64,000 bases of DNA from Rhizobium bangladeshense (GCF_017357245.1 NZ_CP071612.1:1801001-1865000), one strand, 5' to 3'; positions 6,994-16,903 are shown, counted from the stretch's first letter. A program made the numbers and translations. The notes: generated from the letters alone by a model not told the origin.

Positions 6994-9462
6994 TCAAAGT
7001 TGGATTCGGCGAAGGCGGAGGGCATTACCGAGGACGAATACGCTCGATATGGCCATAGCGCCGGCGGCGAAGATTGGCGAAAGCAGGGTGCCGTTGACCG
7101 GGTAGAGAATGCCGGCCGCAACTGGCACCAGGCTGGCGTTGTACACGAACGCCCAGAACAGATTTTGCTTGATGTTCCGGATAGTCGCGTGGCTCAGCTC
7201 GACGGCCCTGACGACGCTAGTGAGGTCTCCGGACATCAGCACGACGTCGGCGCTCTCAATGGCGATGTCGGTGCCTGTGCCGACGGCAAGTCCTACGTCC
7301 GCTTCCGTCAGGGCCGGGGCGTCGTTGATGCCGTCGCCGACAAAGGCGACCTTGCCGCCTTCGCGCAGCCGCTTGACGGCCTCAACCTTGCCGTCCGGCC
7401 GCACCTCCGCGATCACCCGGTCGATGCCAAGCTGGGCGGCGACAGCCTCCGCGGTGCGACGGTTGTCTCCCGTGATCATCGCCACTTCAAGGCCAAGGGC
7501 ATGCAGGGACCTGATCGCCTCGGGCGTCGTCTCCTTGACGGGGTCCGACACGGCGACGATCGCCGCAAGCCTGCCGTCCACGGCGACATAGAGCGGAGAT
7601 CTACCCTTGCTCGAGAGTTCTTCGGCGAGCGGGGCGAATCCTTCCACGGATACGCCCTCGCGAACCAGCGCCCGATCCGCGCCGACGAGCAGCGACCGGC
7701 CGGCTACGGATCCGTTCACACCATATCCCGGAGACGCCTCGAATCCTTCCACGCCGCCGAGCGCCAGTCCCTCTGCCTCGGCAGCCTTCACGATGGCTTC
7801 GGCGATCGGATGCTCCGACAGCGCCTCGAGGCTTGCAACCCAGGCGAGGACCTCCTCGCGCAGGAAGCCTTCGGCGACCCTGAAGTCGGTTAGCTCCGGC
7901 CTGCCCTTCGTCAGCGTTCCGGTCTTGTCCAGGGCGACGACGCGGGCCTCGCGGAGGCTCTGCAGCGCTTCGCCCTTGCGGAACAGAATTCCCAGCTCGG
8001 CCGCACGGCCCGTACCGACCATGATCGACGTCGGCGTCGCAAGGCCCATCGCGCACGGGCAGGCGATGATCAGGACGGCGACGGCGTTCACCAGTGCGAA
8101 GCTCAGCGCCGGGGAGGGGCCGAGGACCATCCAGGCGCTGAAAGTCAGCAGCGCGGCGACGATGACGGCGGGAACGAACCAGCCTGTCACCCTGTCCACC
8201 AGGGCCTGGATCGGCAGCTTGGATCCTTGCGCGGCCTCGACCATCCGGACGATCTGCGCGAGCACGGTATCGGCCCCGACCTTCGTCGCGCGAAACGTGA
8301 ACGAGCCCGTCTTGTTGATCGTGCCGCCGACCACCTCGCTTCCAACGGATTTCGAGACAGGGACGGGCTCGCCGGTGATCATGGCCTCGTCGACGTAGGA
8401 ATCACCAGAGACCACCGCACCGTCCACCGGAACCTTCTCTCCGGGTCGGATGCGGATCACGTCCCCGACCACGACCTCGTCGATCTCGACTTCCACGAAG
8501 TTCCCGGACCGCTCCACGAAGGCGGTCTTGGCCTGCAGGCCGAGCAGCCGCCTGATCGCCTGGCTCGTCTTTCCCTTCGCGCGGGCTTCGAGGTAGCGGC
8601 CGAGCAGTATGAGGGTCACGATGACGGCCGCCGCCTCGTAATAGACGTTCACAGTTCCTACAGGCAGGGCGACCGGGATGAATGTCGCTACGGCGGAATA
8701 TGCCCAGGCCGCGGAGGTCCCGAGCACCACCAGCGAGTTCATGTCGGGAGCCAGTCGGAGGAGGCTGGGAACGCCCTTCCGGAAGAACGCCAGACCGGGC
8801 CCGAACAGGACGATGGTCGCGAGCGCGAATTGCAGGTAGAGGCTCTCCCGCATCCCGAAGGTGTCCATGACGAACTCGTGGACGCCCGGTATGAAGTGCG
8901 AGCCCATCTCGATCGCGAACAGCGGCAGAGTGAGAATGGCGGATACACCAAGTCGGACTGCGAGCGAGCGCATCTCGATATTGCGGCGGTCTGCGGCCGC
9001 GGGCTTATGCGTCTGGCCTTCGGATTTCGGCTCATATCCAGCCGTGCGGACCGCGTCCTCCAATGCGCGCACGGACGCCGCACCCGCCGCGTAGCGGACG
9101 GTCGCCTTCTCGGTCGCCAGATTGACGTCGACCACGCCAGGAACGGCTTTCATAGCGCGCTCGACCCGGGAGACACAGGAGGCGCAGGTCATGCCTTCGA
9201 CAAGCATCTCCAGGGTCTCGATTCGGGCTTCGTAACCTGCGCTTTCGATGGCTTGCAGGACAGCGGCCGCGTTCACCGTGTCCTTGAATGTCACCGTCGC
9301 ACGTTCAGTCGCGAGGTTCACTGACGCCGCGTCGACGCCTTGAACGGCCTTGATCGCCCGTTCCACTCTGGCCACGCACGACGCGCACGACATGCCCTCA
9401 ATTCCGAACTCGGTCAGAATTGGCAACGCTGTCGATTTTTCGATCTTGGATATGGCAGTCAT
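6994..9462 (-). CDS. copA: Copper-exporting P1B-type ATPase CopA
   Basis: 822 residues. Two N-terminal heavy-metal-associated domains carry GMSCASC (23-29) and GMTCASC (90-96). Then follow eight membrane helices, the transmembrane CPC motif in [13 protein letters not shown], the phosphorylation motif [14 protein letters not shown] in the nucleotide-binding domain, and the hinge [10 protein letters not shown]. All residues needed for a Cu(I)-exporting P1B-1 ATPase are present. The start at 9462 ([10 protein letters not shown]) is chosen because the upstream extension runs through the CueR promoter. cueR lies downstream on the same strand. It exports cytosolic Cu(I) to the periplasm, where the DUF305 protein would receive it (inference). 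Confidence 0.96.
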   Translation of the reverse strand: MTAISKIEKSTALPILTEFGIEGMSCASCVARVERAIKAVQGVDAASVNLATERATVTFKDTVNAAAVLQAIESAGYEARIETLEMLVEGMTCASCVSRVERAMKAVPGVVDVNLATEKATVRYAAGAASVRALEDAVRTAGYEPKSEGQTHKPAAADRRNIEMRSLAVRLGVSAILTLPLFAIEMGSHFIPGVHEFVMDTFGMRESLYLQFALATIVLFGPGLAFFRKGVPSLLRLAPDMNSLVVLGTSAAWAYSAVATFIPVALPVGTVNVYYEAAAVIVTLILLGRYLEARAKGKTSQAIRRLLGLQAKTAFVERSGNFVEVEIDEVVVGDVIRIRPGEKVPVDGAVVSGDSYVDEAMITGEPVPVSKSVGSEVVGGTINKTGSFTFRATKVGADTVLAQIVRMVEAAQGSKLPIQALVDRVTGWFVPAVIVAALLTFSAWMVLGPSPALSFALVNAVAVLIIACPCAMGLATPTSIMVGTGRAAELGILFRKGEALQSLREARVVALDKTGTLTKGRPELTDFRVAEGFLREEVLAWVASLEALSEHPIAEAIVKAAEAEGLALGGVEGFEASPGYGVNGSVAGRSLLVGADRALVREGVSVEGFAPLAEELSSKGRSPLYVAVDGRLAAIVAVSDPVKETTPEAIRSLHALGLEVAMITGDNRRTAEAVAAQLGIDRVIAEVRPDGKVEAVKRLREGGKVAFVGDGINDAPALTEADVGLAVGTGTDIAIESADVVLMSGDLTSVVRAVELSHATIRNIKQNLFWAFVYNASLVPVAAGILYPVNGTLLSPIFAAGAMAISSVFVLGNALRLRRIQL

Positions 9463-9490
9463 GGGATTGTCCCTTGTTGAACTGCACATA

Positions 9491-9521
9491 TAGGTAATCC
9501 TTCCCATCATGGGAAGGTCAA
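9491..9521 (-). promoter_or_regulatory. CueR-type promoter of copA
   Basis: Read on the minus strand, a -35 TTGACC (9516-9521) and a -10 TACCTA (9491-9496) are separated by 19 bp, the over-long spacing activated by MerR-family proteins. The spacer holds the inverted repeat CCTTCCCATGATGGGAAGG, the expected CueR/HmrR operator. It lies about 30 bp upstream of the copA start. Confidence 0.9.
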
Positions 9522-9630
9522 GGTCGGGAGGTGGCGATCGCTGTCTAGTTGCCCAAAAATATGCTAGGCTCTTCTGCAATCTAGGGACGATCGATCGTTG
9601 CCCATGATGCAAGCACCAGTAGGAGTGGCG

Positions 9631-10305
9631 ATGGAAAGTGATGTGAAGCAGCGGCAGGACCCGGCTCGAGCGCCGGCCACCGTTGCGTTCATAGATATTG
9701 CAGGATTCAGCGCCATCGCGGACGTGTATGGCGACGCGGCCGCGATTGACGTGCTTGAGGTATTCGAGAGCATGGTTCGTGACGCCCTCAGCGGCTATGA
9801 ACCCCCGATAAAATGGATCGGCGACGAGGCAATGCTGTCGTTTCCTGAGCCCGATACAGCGATCCAGGTACTCGGGTCGCTGTTGCAGGCCTGCCGTAGA
9901 GAACCACGGCTACCGCTCACCCGGGCGGGGCTGAACCACGGGCCGGTCACCTGCAGAGCAGGCGATCTCTTTGGATCGACCGTCAACATCGCCGCACGAA
10001 TAGCCGCGCTCGCGTCGCCCGGTCAATTGCTTGCCACTCAATCCGTTGCCGAGGCGGCTGTCGCCAGAGGTATCTTGGTGCGAGACCTCGGACTGGTGGC
10101 GCTCAGATCCGTGGCCGGAGAAATCCCTCTCTATGAGATAGAGCTTGCTCCGTCGGCTGACCCGGCCTGGATCGACCCGGTGTGCAAGATGCATGCACCG
10201 TATTCGTCCTATAGGCGGGCCGCCCCAGAGGGGCCGTGGTTTTGTTCGCCGCGCTGTGAGGAAGCATATCGACGGTCGCCGCAGACCTATGAGTCACCCA
10301 GGTGA
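9631..10305 (+). CDS. Class III adenylate/guanylate cyclase with C-terminal YHS metal-binding domain
   Basis: 224 residues from ATG 9631, which has AGGAG five bases upstream (in-frame alternatives at 9598 and 9604). Residues 15-170 are a class III cyclase catalytic domain. The metal aspartates are Asp22 (FIDIAGFS) and Asp65 (WIGDEAM), a purine-binding Lys is at 61, and transition-state Asn119 and Arg123 are in VNIAARI, so it should be active. Residues 181-220 are a YHS/TRASH-like domain with DPVCKM (Cys185) and FCSPRC (Cys205, Cys209), a metal-binding module common on copper ATPases and metal enzymes. It is divergent from copA and convergent with copZ. Copper-gated cAMP production is a plausible but untested role. 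Confidence 0.85.
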   Translation: MESDVKQRQDPARAPATVAFIDIAGFSAIADVYGDAAAIDVLEVFESMVRDALSGYEPPIKWIGDEAMLSFPEPDTAIQVLGSLLQACRREPRLPLTRAGLNHGPVTCRAGDLFGSTVNIAARIAALASPGQLLATQSVAEAAVARGILVRDLGLVALRSVAGEIPLYEIELAPSADPAWIDPVCKMHAPYSSYRRAAPEGPWFCSPRCEEAYRRSPQTYESPR

Positions 10306-10356
10306 TCGTTGCGACTTCGGGGCAGAACGCCTGTCAGCCAGGTGTCCGCTGCGAAA

Positions 10357-10557
10357 TCAGATCTGTCTGAAACTGGATGGATAACCCGCTTTCTCAATGG
10401 CCGTATTGATAGCGGCTGGATCCTTGGTCTCAACCTTCGCAGTCCTGGCCGCAAGATCGATGCTGGCGGAAGCTTCCGGGTCCGCCGTCTTGATCGCCTT
10501 CTCCACCGTGCTCGCGCAATGGCCGCAGGTCATGTTCTGGATTTCGAATTCGTACAT
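10357..10557 (-). CDS. copZ: Copper chaperone CopZ (heavy-metal-associated domain protein)
   Basis: 66 residues, a single ferredoxin-like HMA domain. The Cu(I) site is MTCGHC (Cys11, Cys14), followed by the usual helix STVEKAIK and strand SASIDLAARTAKV. The chaperone carries cytosolic Cu(I) to the N-terminal domains of CopA. The start at 10557 follows from the domain boundary; upstream codons run into the promoter. The -35/-10 pair 29-60 bp upstream matches the copA promoter, so CueR should control it. Its 3' end faces that of the cyclase-YHS gene. Confidence 0.93.
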   Translation of the reverse strand: MYEFEIQNMTCGHCASTVEKAIKTADPEASASIDLAARTAKVETKDPAAINTAIEKAGYPSSFRQI

Positions 10558-10585
10558 GGTGGTCTCCAAATCGTCTAACTGACCC

Positions 10586-10616
10586 GATATGGGGTTTCCA
10601 ACCATGGGAAGGTCAA
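10586..10616 (-). promoter_or_regulatory. CueR-type promoter of copZ
   Basis: On the minus strand TTGACC (10611-10616) and CATATC (10586-10591) are separated by 19 bp. The spacer starts CTTCCCATGGTTGGAA when read from the end of the -35, a dyad like that at copA but less perfect. The first 11 bases (TTGACCTTCCC) are identical to the copA promoter. The stop codon of the upstream Crp/Fnr remnant lies inside the -35 hexamer. Confidence 0.85.
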
Positions 10617-10855
10617 GTGCGATCCTGCACAAAAGAGCTGCGCCGCTTCGACAGCTCTCGATAGAGCGCTTCCGGCGATACGCCGATATCGTTGGCCAGC
10701 GCCTTCCATTCTCCTTTCAACGGCAGTTCGCCGTCGTTCCATGCGAGCCAGGATTCAAGACGAGCGGCCACTGTCTTCAGGCTGGCGATCTCCGCGCGCT
10801 TCCACGCCCAGCCTTCGGCGAATTCCGGATCGCTGCGCAGGGACGCATATCGACA
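10613..10855 (-). pseudogene. Crp/Fnr-family regulator remnant (C-terminal HTH only)
   Basis: The minus strand here reads in one frame as about 80 residues that match only the end of a rhizobial Crp/Fnr regulator: LRSDPEFAEGW, then SLKTVAARLESWLAWND, then the helix-turn-helix region GVSPEALYRELSKR. It stops at TGA 10613-10615. The sensor domain and start are missing. The match ends near 10855, where a different plus-strand fragment begins, so the gene was truncated by rearrangement. It is too short to be functional. It lies directly upstream of copZ, close to the cyclase-YHS gene. Confidence 0.7.
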
Positions 10856-10992
10856 CGCTGAAGGTGAAGGGCAGGAATTCCATTAGGCAGCTTGGCGCCG
10901 AGGGGACATTGGCCGGACTAGGAGCACTGCCCGAATGGAGCCGAAAGAAGATCGTCCGCTACAGGATCCACGTGATGGAAAGCGGTATCTGA
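10845..10992 (+). other. Unidentified gene fragment abutting the Crp/Fnr remnant
   Basis: The plus strand reads to TGA 10990-10992 with a coding-like tail (IRQLGAEGTLAGLGALPEW, then SRKKIVRYRIHVMESGI). No start or ribosome binding site fits and no family is recognised. It looks like the 3' end of a gene joined to the Crp/Fnr remnant near 10850. The following 114 bases to 11106 hold nothing visible. Confidence 0.35.
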
Positions 10993-11106
10993 AGGCGTTT
11001 CAACACGCCAGATCGGCGTCGCGACAACGTTGCTTTTGTGTGAGAATATCGCTTCCCTGTGTCAAGCCGGATCGATGAACGGCGATGTATCCGCCCGCAC
11101 GAGAGG

Positions 11107-12031
11107 TCAGCGAAGCGCCACTGCCGCCACCGCGGCGGCCTGAAGCGCATTTTGGAGGAGCGGCCTTCCGGGTCCCTCAAGCCATGTGTCCAGTGTCATG
11201 AGATCCCCGAACTCCTGACGGAGCACCTTCATGTCGGCCGATCCTGCACAGCGGCCATCATCAACCAGTTCAGCCAGACGCCCAAGGAAGCGGTTCTCCG
11301 CAAGAAGGCGGTCGGGGAAGCGGTGATAAGTGACCGGTCGTTCTGCCACACGGCTCAGCACATCCTGCAGGTCCAGGCCCGTGATTTCGTCGCCGGCGAT
11401 CTCCAGGGTTCGCCCGGCATAGGCGGCAGGAACGTCCAGTATGGCAGCAACGACTTTGCCGATATCGTCCACTGCGATGACCTGCATGGCCTGATCCGGC
11501 CGCATGAGGAAGTTGAATTCGCCCCGATCGAGACCCATGCCCGGTAGCATCAGCATTTCCATGAAAGAGCTGGGGCGCACGATTGTGTAACGAATGTCGA
11601 GGCTACGGATGTACTCTTCGATCTCGGTCTTGCTGTCAAAGTGGCCCATGCCCGTGATGCCCTTTCCCGCAGCGCCCACGGAGGAATAAACGAGATGGCC
11701 GACGCCCGACGCTTTGGCGAGATCGGCGACCGTCTTGCCCCAGAGAACCTCTTGTTCGTCGGATACGCCGTAGACTGAGCCCTGGCCGGAACTGGGTTGG
11801 ATGCTGAAAACCGCGTCGACGTCGGACATGGCTGTTTGAATGGATCTCGGATCCGCAAGATCGCCACGACGCAGCTCAATGCCCTGGGCCGTGAGCGCCT
11901 TCGCCTTGTCGCCTTGGGGATCCCGCACAAGTGCCTTGACTACCCAGCCCTTCGTATTCAGAGCCCTTGCGAATTGCTCCGCCTTGTTGCCCCGTCGCTC
12001 CCAGCACCAGCGCCGATCTTGCTCCGCTCAT
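11107..12031 (-). pseudogene. NmrA-family NAD(P)-binding protein, frameshifted
   Basis: Intact in all but one position. The start is ATG 12031 (MSGARSALVLGATGQQGGAI, with the Rossmann motif GATGQQGGA). One extra base in the CCC run near 11964-11966 then shifts the frame. Removing one base joins it to VRDPQGDKAKAL and about 270 further residues, ending at 11107. The body has the family's HLVYSSVGAAGK and FMEMLMLPG segments. NmrA-like proteins bind NAD(P) as redox sensors or act as quinone reductases. It is divergent from an HxlR regulator at 12135, a common pairing for electrophile-inducible NmrA genes. A sequencing error would restore the gene. Confidence 0.75.
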
Positions 12032-12134
12032 CCTAAAGTTCCTTTTCGTAACTATTGATTGGCGGAAGATGGCACTGCTATATCTTTCGAACAAGACGGC
12101 ACAACTTTGTGTGCCGGTCACAGGGAGGTGACTG

Positions 12135-12539
12135 TTGAGCAAAACGATCCACGGCAGGCCTTATCGGGAAGGTCTAAGAGGTCCGGTACTGACGCCGTGT
12201 GCGCCTAATAGCGTCCTTGCCCGGATGGGCGACAAATGGACGATCCTCGTGATGTCGATTCTGGCGATTTCTCCTGAGACATCATTGCGGTTCTCGGCGA
12301 TTAAAAACGGCATCCCCAGGATCTCCCAGCGCATGCTGACACTCACTCTGCGAAACCTTGAACGCGATGGGCTGGTGAAGCGGCACTACTACCCGGAGGT
12401 GCCGCCGCGGGTGGAGTACGTGCTCACACCCGTCGGAAAGACGATGTTGCCGGCGCTCGAAGGCTTCACGTCGTGGATCCGAGAAAACTGGCAGGCGATC
12501 GAACGTTCCCGCGAGCAGTTCGACGCCGCGGAGACGTAG
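12135..12539 (+). CDS. HxlR family transcriptional regulator
   Basis: 134 residues, TTG start at 12135 chosen because GGGAGG lies six bases upstream. The HxlR/MarR-type winged helix is visible: CAPNSVLARMGDKWTILVMS, then ISQRMLTLTLRNLERDGLV and the wing YPEVPPRVEYVLTP. The N-terminal Cys near residue 22 is the one used for redox/electrophile sensing in YodB/HypR-type members. It is divergent from the NmrA-family gene, 103 bp apart, so it probably represses that gene and itself. Confidence 0.85.
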   Translation: MSKTIHGRPYREGLRGPVLTPCAPNSVLARMGDKWTILVMSILAISPETSLRFSAIKNGIPRISQRMLTLTLRNLERDGLVKRHYYPEVPPRVEYVLTPVGKTMLPALEGFTSWIRENWQAIERSREQFDAAET

Positions 12540-12955
12540 CTTGTTCGCTCTCCATCCCAAGCTGGATATTCGGTCTGCATAAGGCCACCGGCAGCTTTCC
12601 TGAAATTTTGCAACAGGCTGAACGGCTGGATTGATGGCGCAGAGCGGTCGTTGTGAACCGTGGTTGGAAAGTCGTTTTCGGGCTCAATCGCGCCATTCGT
12701 TGCATGCGTCGACAACGACAGCAATGAGTCGGAACTGCACCCAGATGTCTTCGACGGATGGTAAGCCGCAATTCGCGCACCGGGGCTCGGCGCGCCGAAT
12801 GATTACAGGCTGAGATGGAGCCAGCGCCTCGCGGGACTGGTCCCGTCCAATCCATTAAATCGGGACAATCGAGACATAGAGGAATTGAATCGGCTTGATT
12901 ATCCGGCGAAATCGGTCTTCATTGTCCCGAATTCGAGAGCGAATGGGGGTGGTCC
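12540..12955. other. Intergenic stretch, 416 bp
   Basis: Between the HxlR gene and the LysR gene, both plus strand. The first 300 bases have short overlapping frames on both strands with no recognisable product. The last 100 bases are AT-richer, hold a 10-bp inverted repeat described separately, and presumably carry the LysR gene promoter. Confidence 0.4.
12860..12930. promoter_or_regulatory. Inverted repeat upstream of the LysR gene (candidate operator)
   Basis: TCGGGACAAT at 12860-12869 and its exact reverse complement ATTGTCCCGA at 12921-12930, start to start 61 bp (about six helical turns). The second arm ends 25 bp before the LysR start codon. Spacing in whole turns suits a regulator tetramer that loops or bends DNA. 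Autoregulation by the adjacent LysR protein is inferred. Confidence 0.5.
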
Positions 12956-13891
12956 ATGCTGCGTGACTTCAGCGATACGGTGGCGTTCGTAAAGGTCGTG
13001 CAGGAGGGCAGCTTCACCGGTGCTGCGCGGGCGCTGCGAACGCCGAAGACGCGGATCAGCCGCAAGGTTCAGGAACTGGAGGCGCGGTTAGGGGCCCAGC
13101 TTCTCCACCGGACAACACGCAGCCTGAAGCTCACCGAGGCTGGCGCGATCTACTTCCAGCGTTGCGAGGGCTTGGTCAAAGATATCGAAGATGCAGAAAG
13201 CGCTGTGGCCGAACTGCAGCAAAATCCCAAGGGCTGGCTCAGGATCACATCTCCACACTGGTTGTCGACGCGCATTCTGGCGCCGGTGCTCAGCGAATTC
13301 AGAAGGTTCTACCCGGATGTCTATCCGCAGTTGCTTCTGGCCCATGAGGTGCTGGATGTCGTTGCCAAGGAGATTGATATCGCGCTGCGTCTGTCGGAGG
13401 GGCCGTTGCCCGATTCCTCGCTCAGTGCTCGCCGGCTTGGCGACCTGCCAATGGGCATATATGCGGCTCCCGCTTATCTTGAAACGCACGGGAGCCCTTC
13501 GAGCCCGGCAGAGCTCGTCAATCATGCTTGCCTGCTGACACAGTTCTATTTCGACAAGCCGGTCCACGCCTGGCCGCTGACGCGCGAGGGGCGGCGCAAC
13601 GAGTTTCCAGTACGCCCCGTTGCGGTGGCCAGCGATCCCGAAGGGTTGCACGGCTTTCTGCTGGCCGGTGAAGGTCTGCAGATGACCAGTGATCTCCGTG
13701 TCGGGTCGGACGTTGCCGCAGGACGTCTCGTCCGCGTGCTTCCCGAATGGTCCGGGCCGGCCCCCACGCTTTACGCGATGAGAGCCGGCGGACGTATCCA
13801 GCCGCCAAAGATCAGGGCGTTCCTCGACTTTCTGGTGCCGAGACTGAACCTCACTGAGATCCGCGACGAGAATCTGGCCGCTTCGCACTGA
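12956..13891 (+). CDS. LysR family transcriptional regulator
   Basis: 311 residues. The N-terminal winged helix reads VAFVKVVQEGSFTGAARAL and the conserved linker VQELEARLGAQLLHRTTRS, followed by the two-lobed LysR substrate-binding domain. It looks like the large CrgA/DsdC-like subgroup with a ligand that cannot be predicted. A metallo-beta-lactamase-fold gene lies downstream in convergent orientation, so it is not an obvious divergent target. The inverted repeat at 12860/12921 upstream is the likely autoregulatory site. Confidence 0.88.
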   Translation: MLRDFSDTVAFVKVVQEGSFTGAARALRTPKTRISRKVQELEARLGAQLLHRTTRSLKLTEAGAIYFQRCEGLVKDIEDAESAVAELQQNPKGWLRITSPHWLSTRILAPVLSEFRRFYPDVYPQLLLAHEVLDVVAKEIDIALRLSEGPLPDSSLSARRLGDLPMGIYAAPAYLETHGSPSSPAELVNHACLLTQFYFDKPVHAWPLTREGRRNEFPVRPVAVASDPEGLHGFLLAGEGLQMTSDLRVGSDVAAGRLVRVLPEWSGPAPTLYAMRAGGRIQPPKIRAFLDFLVPRLNLTEIRDENLAASH

Positions 13892-14055
13892 TCGGCTCTG
13901 CGGCAGCGGCATGGTGGGGAGGGCTTCATGTTCCCGGTGGTTGCAATCAGTTGGTTGTCCGCGGCCCATTGAAGCCGGGACGATGGCGATCGGTGCCGGC
14001 CAGACATGAAACCGGCCCAACGGGCTCCGCTCCGTTGCGCCGCTATGGGTCGTTT

Positions 14056-15021
14056 TCAAGAGGCATAGTTGACGGGAACCCATTCGTAATTCGTCGCATC
14101 GCGGCGAACATGGCCGATGCCCGGGAAGGCAATGTGAGCGCCGGCCACCAGGTATTTGCCGTTGGCCGCATCCGCGAAGGCCGCCTCCCTGGCACAAATG
14201 GCCTCGGACTGATCCGTATCGAACTGGATCGCCACGTCCGGCTCGTCGAACTGAAGCACGTTTCCATGGGTAACGTCGCCCCAGAAAACGATCTTCGCGC
14301 CGGCGCTTTCCACAACGATCGAGCTGTGCCCCGGCGTGTGCCCGGCCCGCAGGATCGAGCCGATGCCCGGCAGGATGCTGGCATTATCGGCGAAGGTCCG
14401 AACCCTGCCGGCGTCGGCATAGGGCCCCAGACTCTCATGCGCCTCGACGAAATAGCTCAGCGGCACATTGGCCGGTCGGCTCTCCACGGGCGTCTCCATC
14501 CAGAAAGCATGCTCCCGTTTGTTGACGTGAACGGTCGCGTTGGCGAACACCGGCTTGCCTTTGATCGTCAGCCCGCCGGAATGGTCGGTGTGGATATGGG
14601 TCAGGATGATGTCGTCAATCTGGTCCGCTTTGTAGCCGGCCGCCTCGAGATTGGCGACGAGGTCGCCGAGCGCACCATCGAGATAGGCGCCCGTGCCGGC
14701 GTCGATCAGAACCAGCCTCTCCCCGGTGTTGACGAGGAAGGCGTTGACCGACGTATCTGTCGACGTGCCCATGAACGCCGCGGCCAGCGCTCTCCGCGCA
14801 TCTTCGGCGTCGGTGTTTGTGTAAAGCTCCGGAAGAGGCAGCGGAATAGTTCCGTCCGAAAGCGCCGTCAGTTCGAAGCTCCCAAGCTTCATTCTGTAAA
14901 AGCCGGGAGCCTGGAAAGATTGCAAAGGTGCCTTCGCGAGGGCCGGGGTGAACCCGCCCGAAACGGTTCCCGCTGCGACGAGCGCCGCTGCGCTCTTGAT
15001 GAGGCCTCTACGGGTTAGCAT
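14056..15021 (-). CDS. Tat-exported MBL-fold metallo-hydrolase
   Basis: 321 residues from ATG 15021. The start MLTRRGLIKSAAALVAAG is a twin-arginine signal peptide, with cleavage near TPALAKA. The metallo-beta-lactamase fold shows the zinc motif LTHIHTDHSGGL, a later HTPGHSS histidine, and WGDVTHGN. Members of this group include lactonases, sulfatases and other hydrolases, so the substrate is open. Tat export implies that the metal centre is loaded in the cytoplasm before transport to the periplasm. It is convergent with the LysR gene. Confidence 0.85.
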   Translation of the reverse strand: MLTRRGLIKSAAALVAAGTVSGGFTPALAKAPLQSFQAPGFYRMKLGSFELTALSDGTIPLPLPELYTNTDAEDARRALAAAFMGTSTDTSVNAFLVNTGERLVLIDAGTGAYLDGALGDLVANLEAAGYKADQIDDIILTHIHTDHSGGLTIKGKPVFANATVHVNKREHAFWMETPVESRPANVPLSYFVEAHESLGPYADAGRVRTFADNASILPGIGSILRAGHTPGHSSIVVESAGAKIVFWGDVTHGNVLQFDEPDVAIQFDTDQSEAICAREAAFADAANGKYLVAGAHIAFPGIGHVRRDATNYEWVPVNYAS

Positions 15022-15697
<676 letters not shown>

Positions 15698-16822
15698 ATG
15701 TACAAGATATTGGTCGGCGGCCTTCTTGCCGCGGCTGCATTTACGCTTTCCCACTCCACGGCTCTTGCCCAACCGGAAATTGTCAGCGGGCCTGCGGCCG
15801 AGGCTGACTGCTTCGTGCCGTGGACGGCGGATACCAAGTTCTTCAAATTTCCGAAAAAAGACGGGCCTTATCGCATCGCGCTCGCCAATGGGTATATCGC
15901 CAACACCTGGCGCATTCAGATGATCCAGACGGCGAAAGCCTATGCCGCTCAGCCGGATGTCGCCGCCAAACTCAAGGAGTTCAAGGTCGTTTCCACCGGT
16001 GAGGACGTGCCGGCGCAGATTTCGGCGATCAACAACTTCATCGATTCCGGTTACGACGCCATCGTCGTCAATGCCCAGAATCCGACTGCATTCGGACCGG
16101 TCATCAAGCGCGCCAAGCAGGCCGGCGTCGTCCTGGTCGCCTTCGACAATATTCTGGATACGCAAGACGCAATCAACGTCAACGTCGACCAGAAGGGCCT
16201 TGGCGTGTTGTGGGCTAACTGGCTGGCAAAGCACCTGCCTGACGGCGGCAAAGTTCTCGAGGTGCGCGGGGTCGCCGGAACGTCAGTCGATACCGACCGC
16301 CACAACGGCATTCACGAAACCCTGGATGCCACCGGCAAGAAGTGGGATGTCGTCGAAGTGCTCGGCAAGTGGGACGACCCGACGGCACAGAAGGCCACCG
16401 CCGACGCGATAGCCGTGCACAAGAAGTTCGACGGCATCACCGCGCAGGGCGGCGATACCGGCGTCGTCCAGGCGATGATCGATGCCAAACATCCGTTCGT
16501 GCCTTTCGGTGGCGAAACGGAAAACGGCTTCCGCAAGTTCTGCGCCAAATATGCTGGTGAAGGCCTGAAATGCTCCTCGGCCGGCACCGGGCCTGCCCAG
16601 GTGGCGGTTGCCATCAAGACGGCGATCGCAGCACTTGAAGGACAGGTCGTGCCGCAGTCCATCAAGCTGCCGCTGGCAATCGTCGAAGACCCGAACTTCA
16701 AGGAGGGCCAGGACTTCTATCCGGATCAGTCGGACAATTTCTTCGTCGGCAACGCTTTTCCGACCTGCGGCATCAATTTCACCGCACAGGAGATCATGGG
16801 GCAGTCGAAGGAAAACCAATAG
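15698..16822 (+). CDS. Sugar ABC transporter substrate-binding protein (CUT2/RbsB-like)
   Basis: 374 residues. ATG 15698 has GGGAGG five bases upstream. A Sec signal peptide (GLLAAAAFTLSHSTALAQ) precedes a periplasmic-binding fold of the ribose/rhamnose type. Visible features are GYIANTWRIQMIQTAKAYA, the hinge VVNAQNPTAFGPVIKRAK, and GGDTGVVQAMID. It captures a sugar or sugar-like ligand in the periplasm and hands it to the two permeases encoded downstream. It starts a four-gene operon with an 81-bp gap before the ATPase. The ligand cannot be inferred from sequence alone. Confidence 0.9.
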   Translation: MYKILVGGLLAAAAFTLSHSTALAQPEIVSGPAAEADCFVPWTADTKFFKFPKKDGPYRIALANGYIANTWRIQMIQTAKAYAAQPDVAAKLKEFKVVSTGEDVPAQISAINNFIDSGYDAIVVNAQNPTAFGPVIKRAKQAGVVLVAFDNILDTQDAINVNVDQKGLGVLWANWLAKHLPDGGKVLEVRGVAGTSVDTDRHNGIHETLDATGKKWDVVEVLGKWDDPTAQKATADAIAVHKKFDGITAQGGDTGVVQAMIDAKHPFVPFGGETENGFRKFCAKYAGEGLKCSSAGTGPAQVAVAIKTAIAALEGQVVPQSIKLPLAIVEDPNFKEGQDFYPDQSDNFFVGNAFPTCGINFTAQEIMGQSKENQ

Positions 16823-16903
16823 GCCGGGGTCCACCGGATCGCTTGAGCGGCGTGCCGCGGCTCTGCCCGCGGCGCGCGAGAAACACCTGCCCCGAGGACA
16901 TTC

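Noticed and set aside
8227..9324. Open frame of 365 codons opposite copA
   Set aside because: Antisense shadow over the P-type ATPase; Arg/His/Asp-rich product with no domain.
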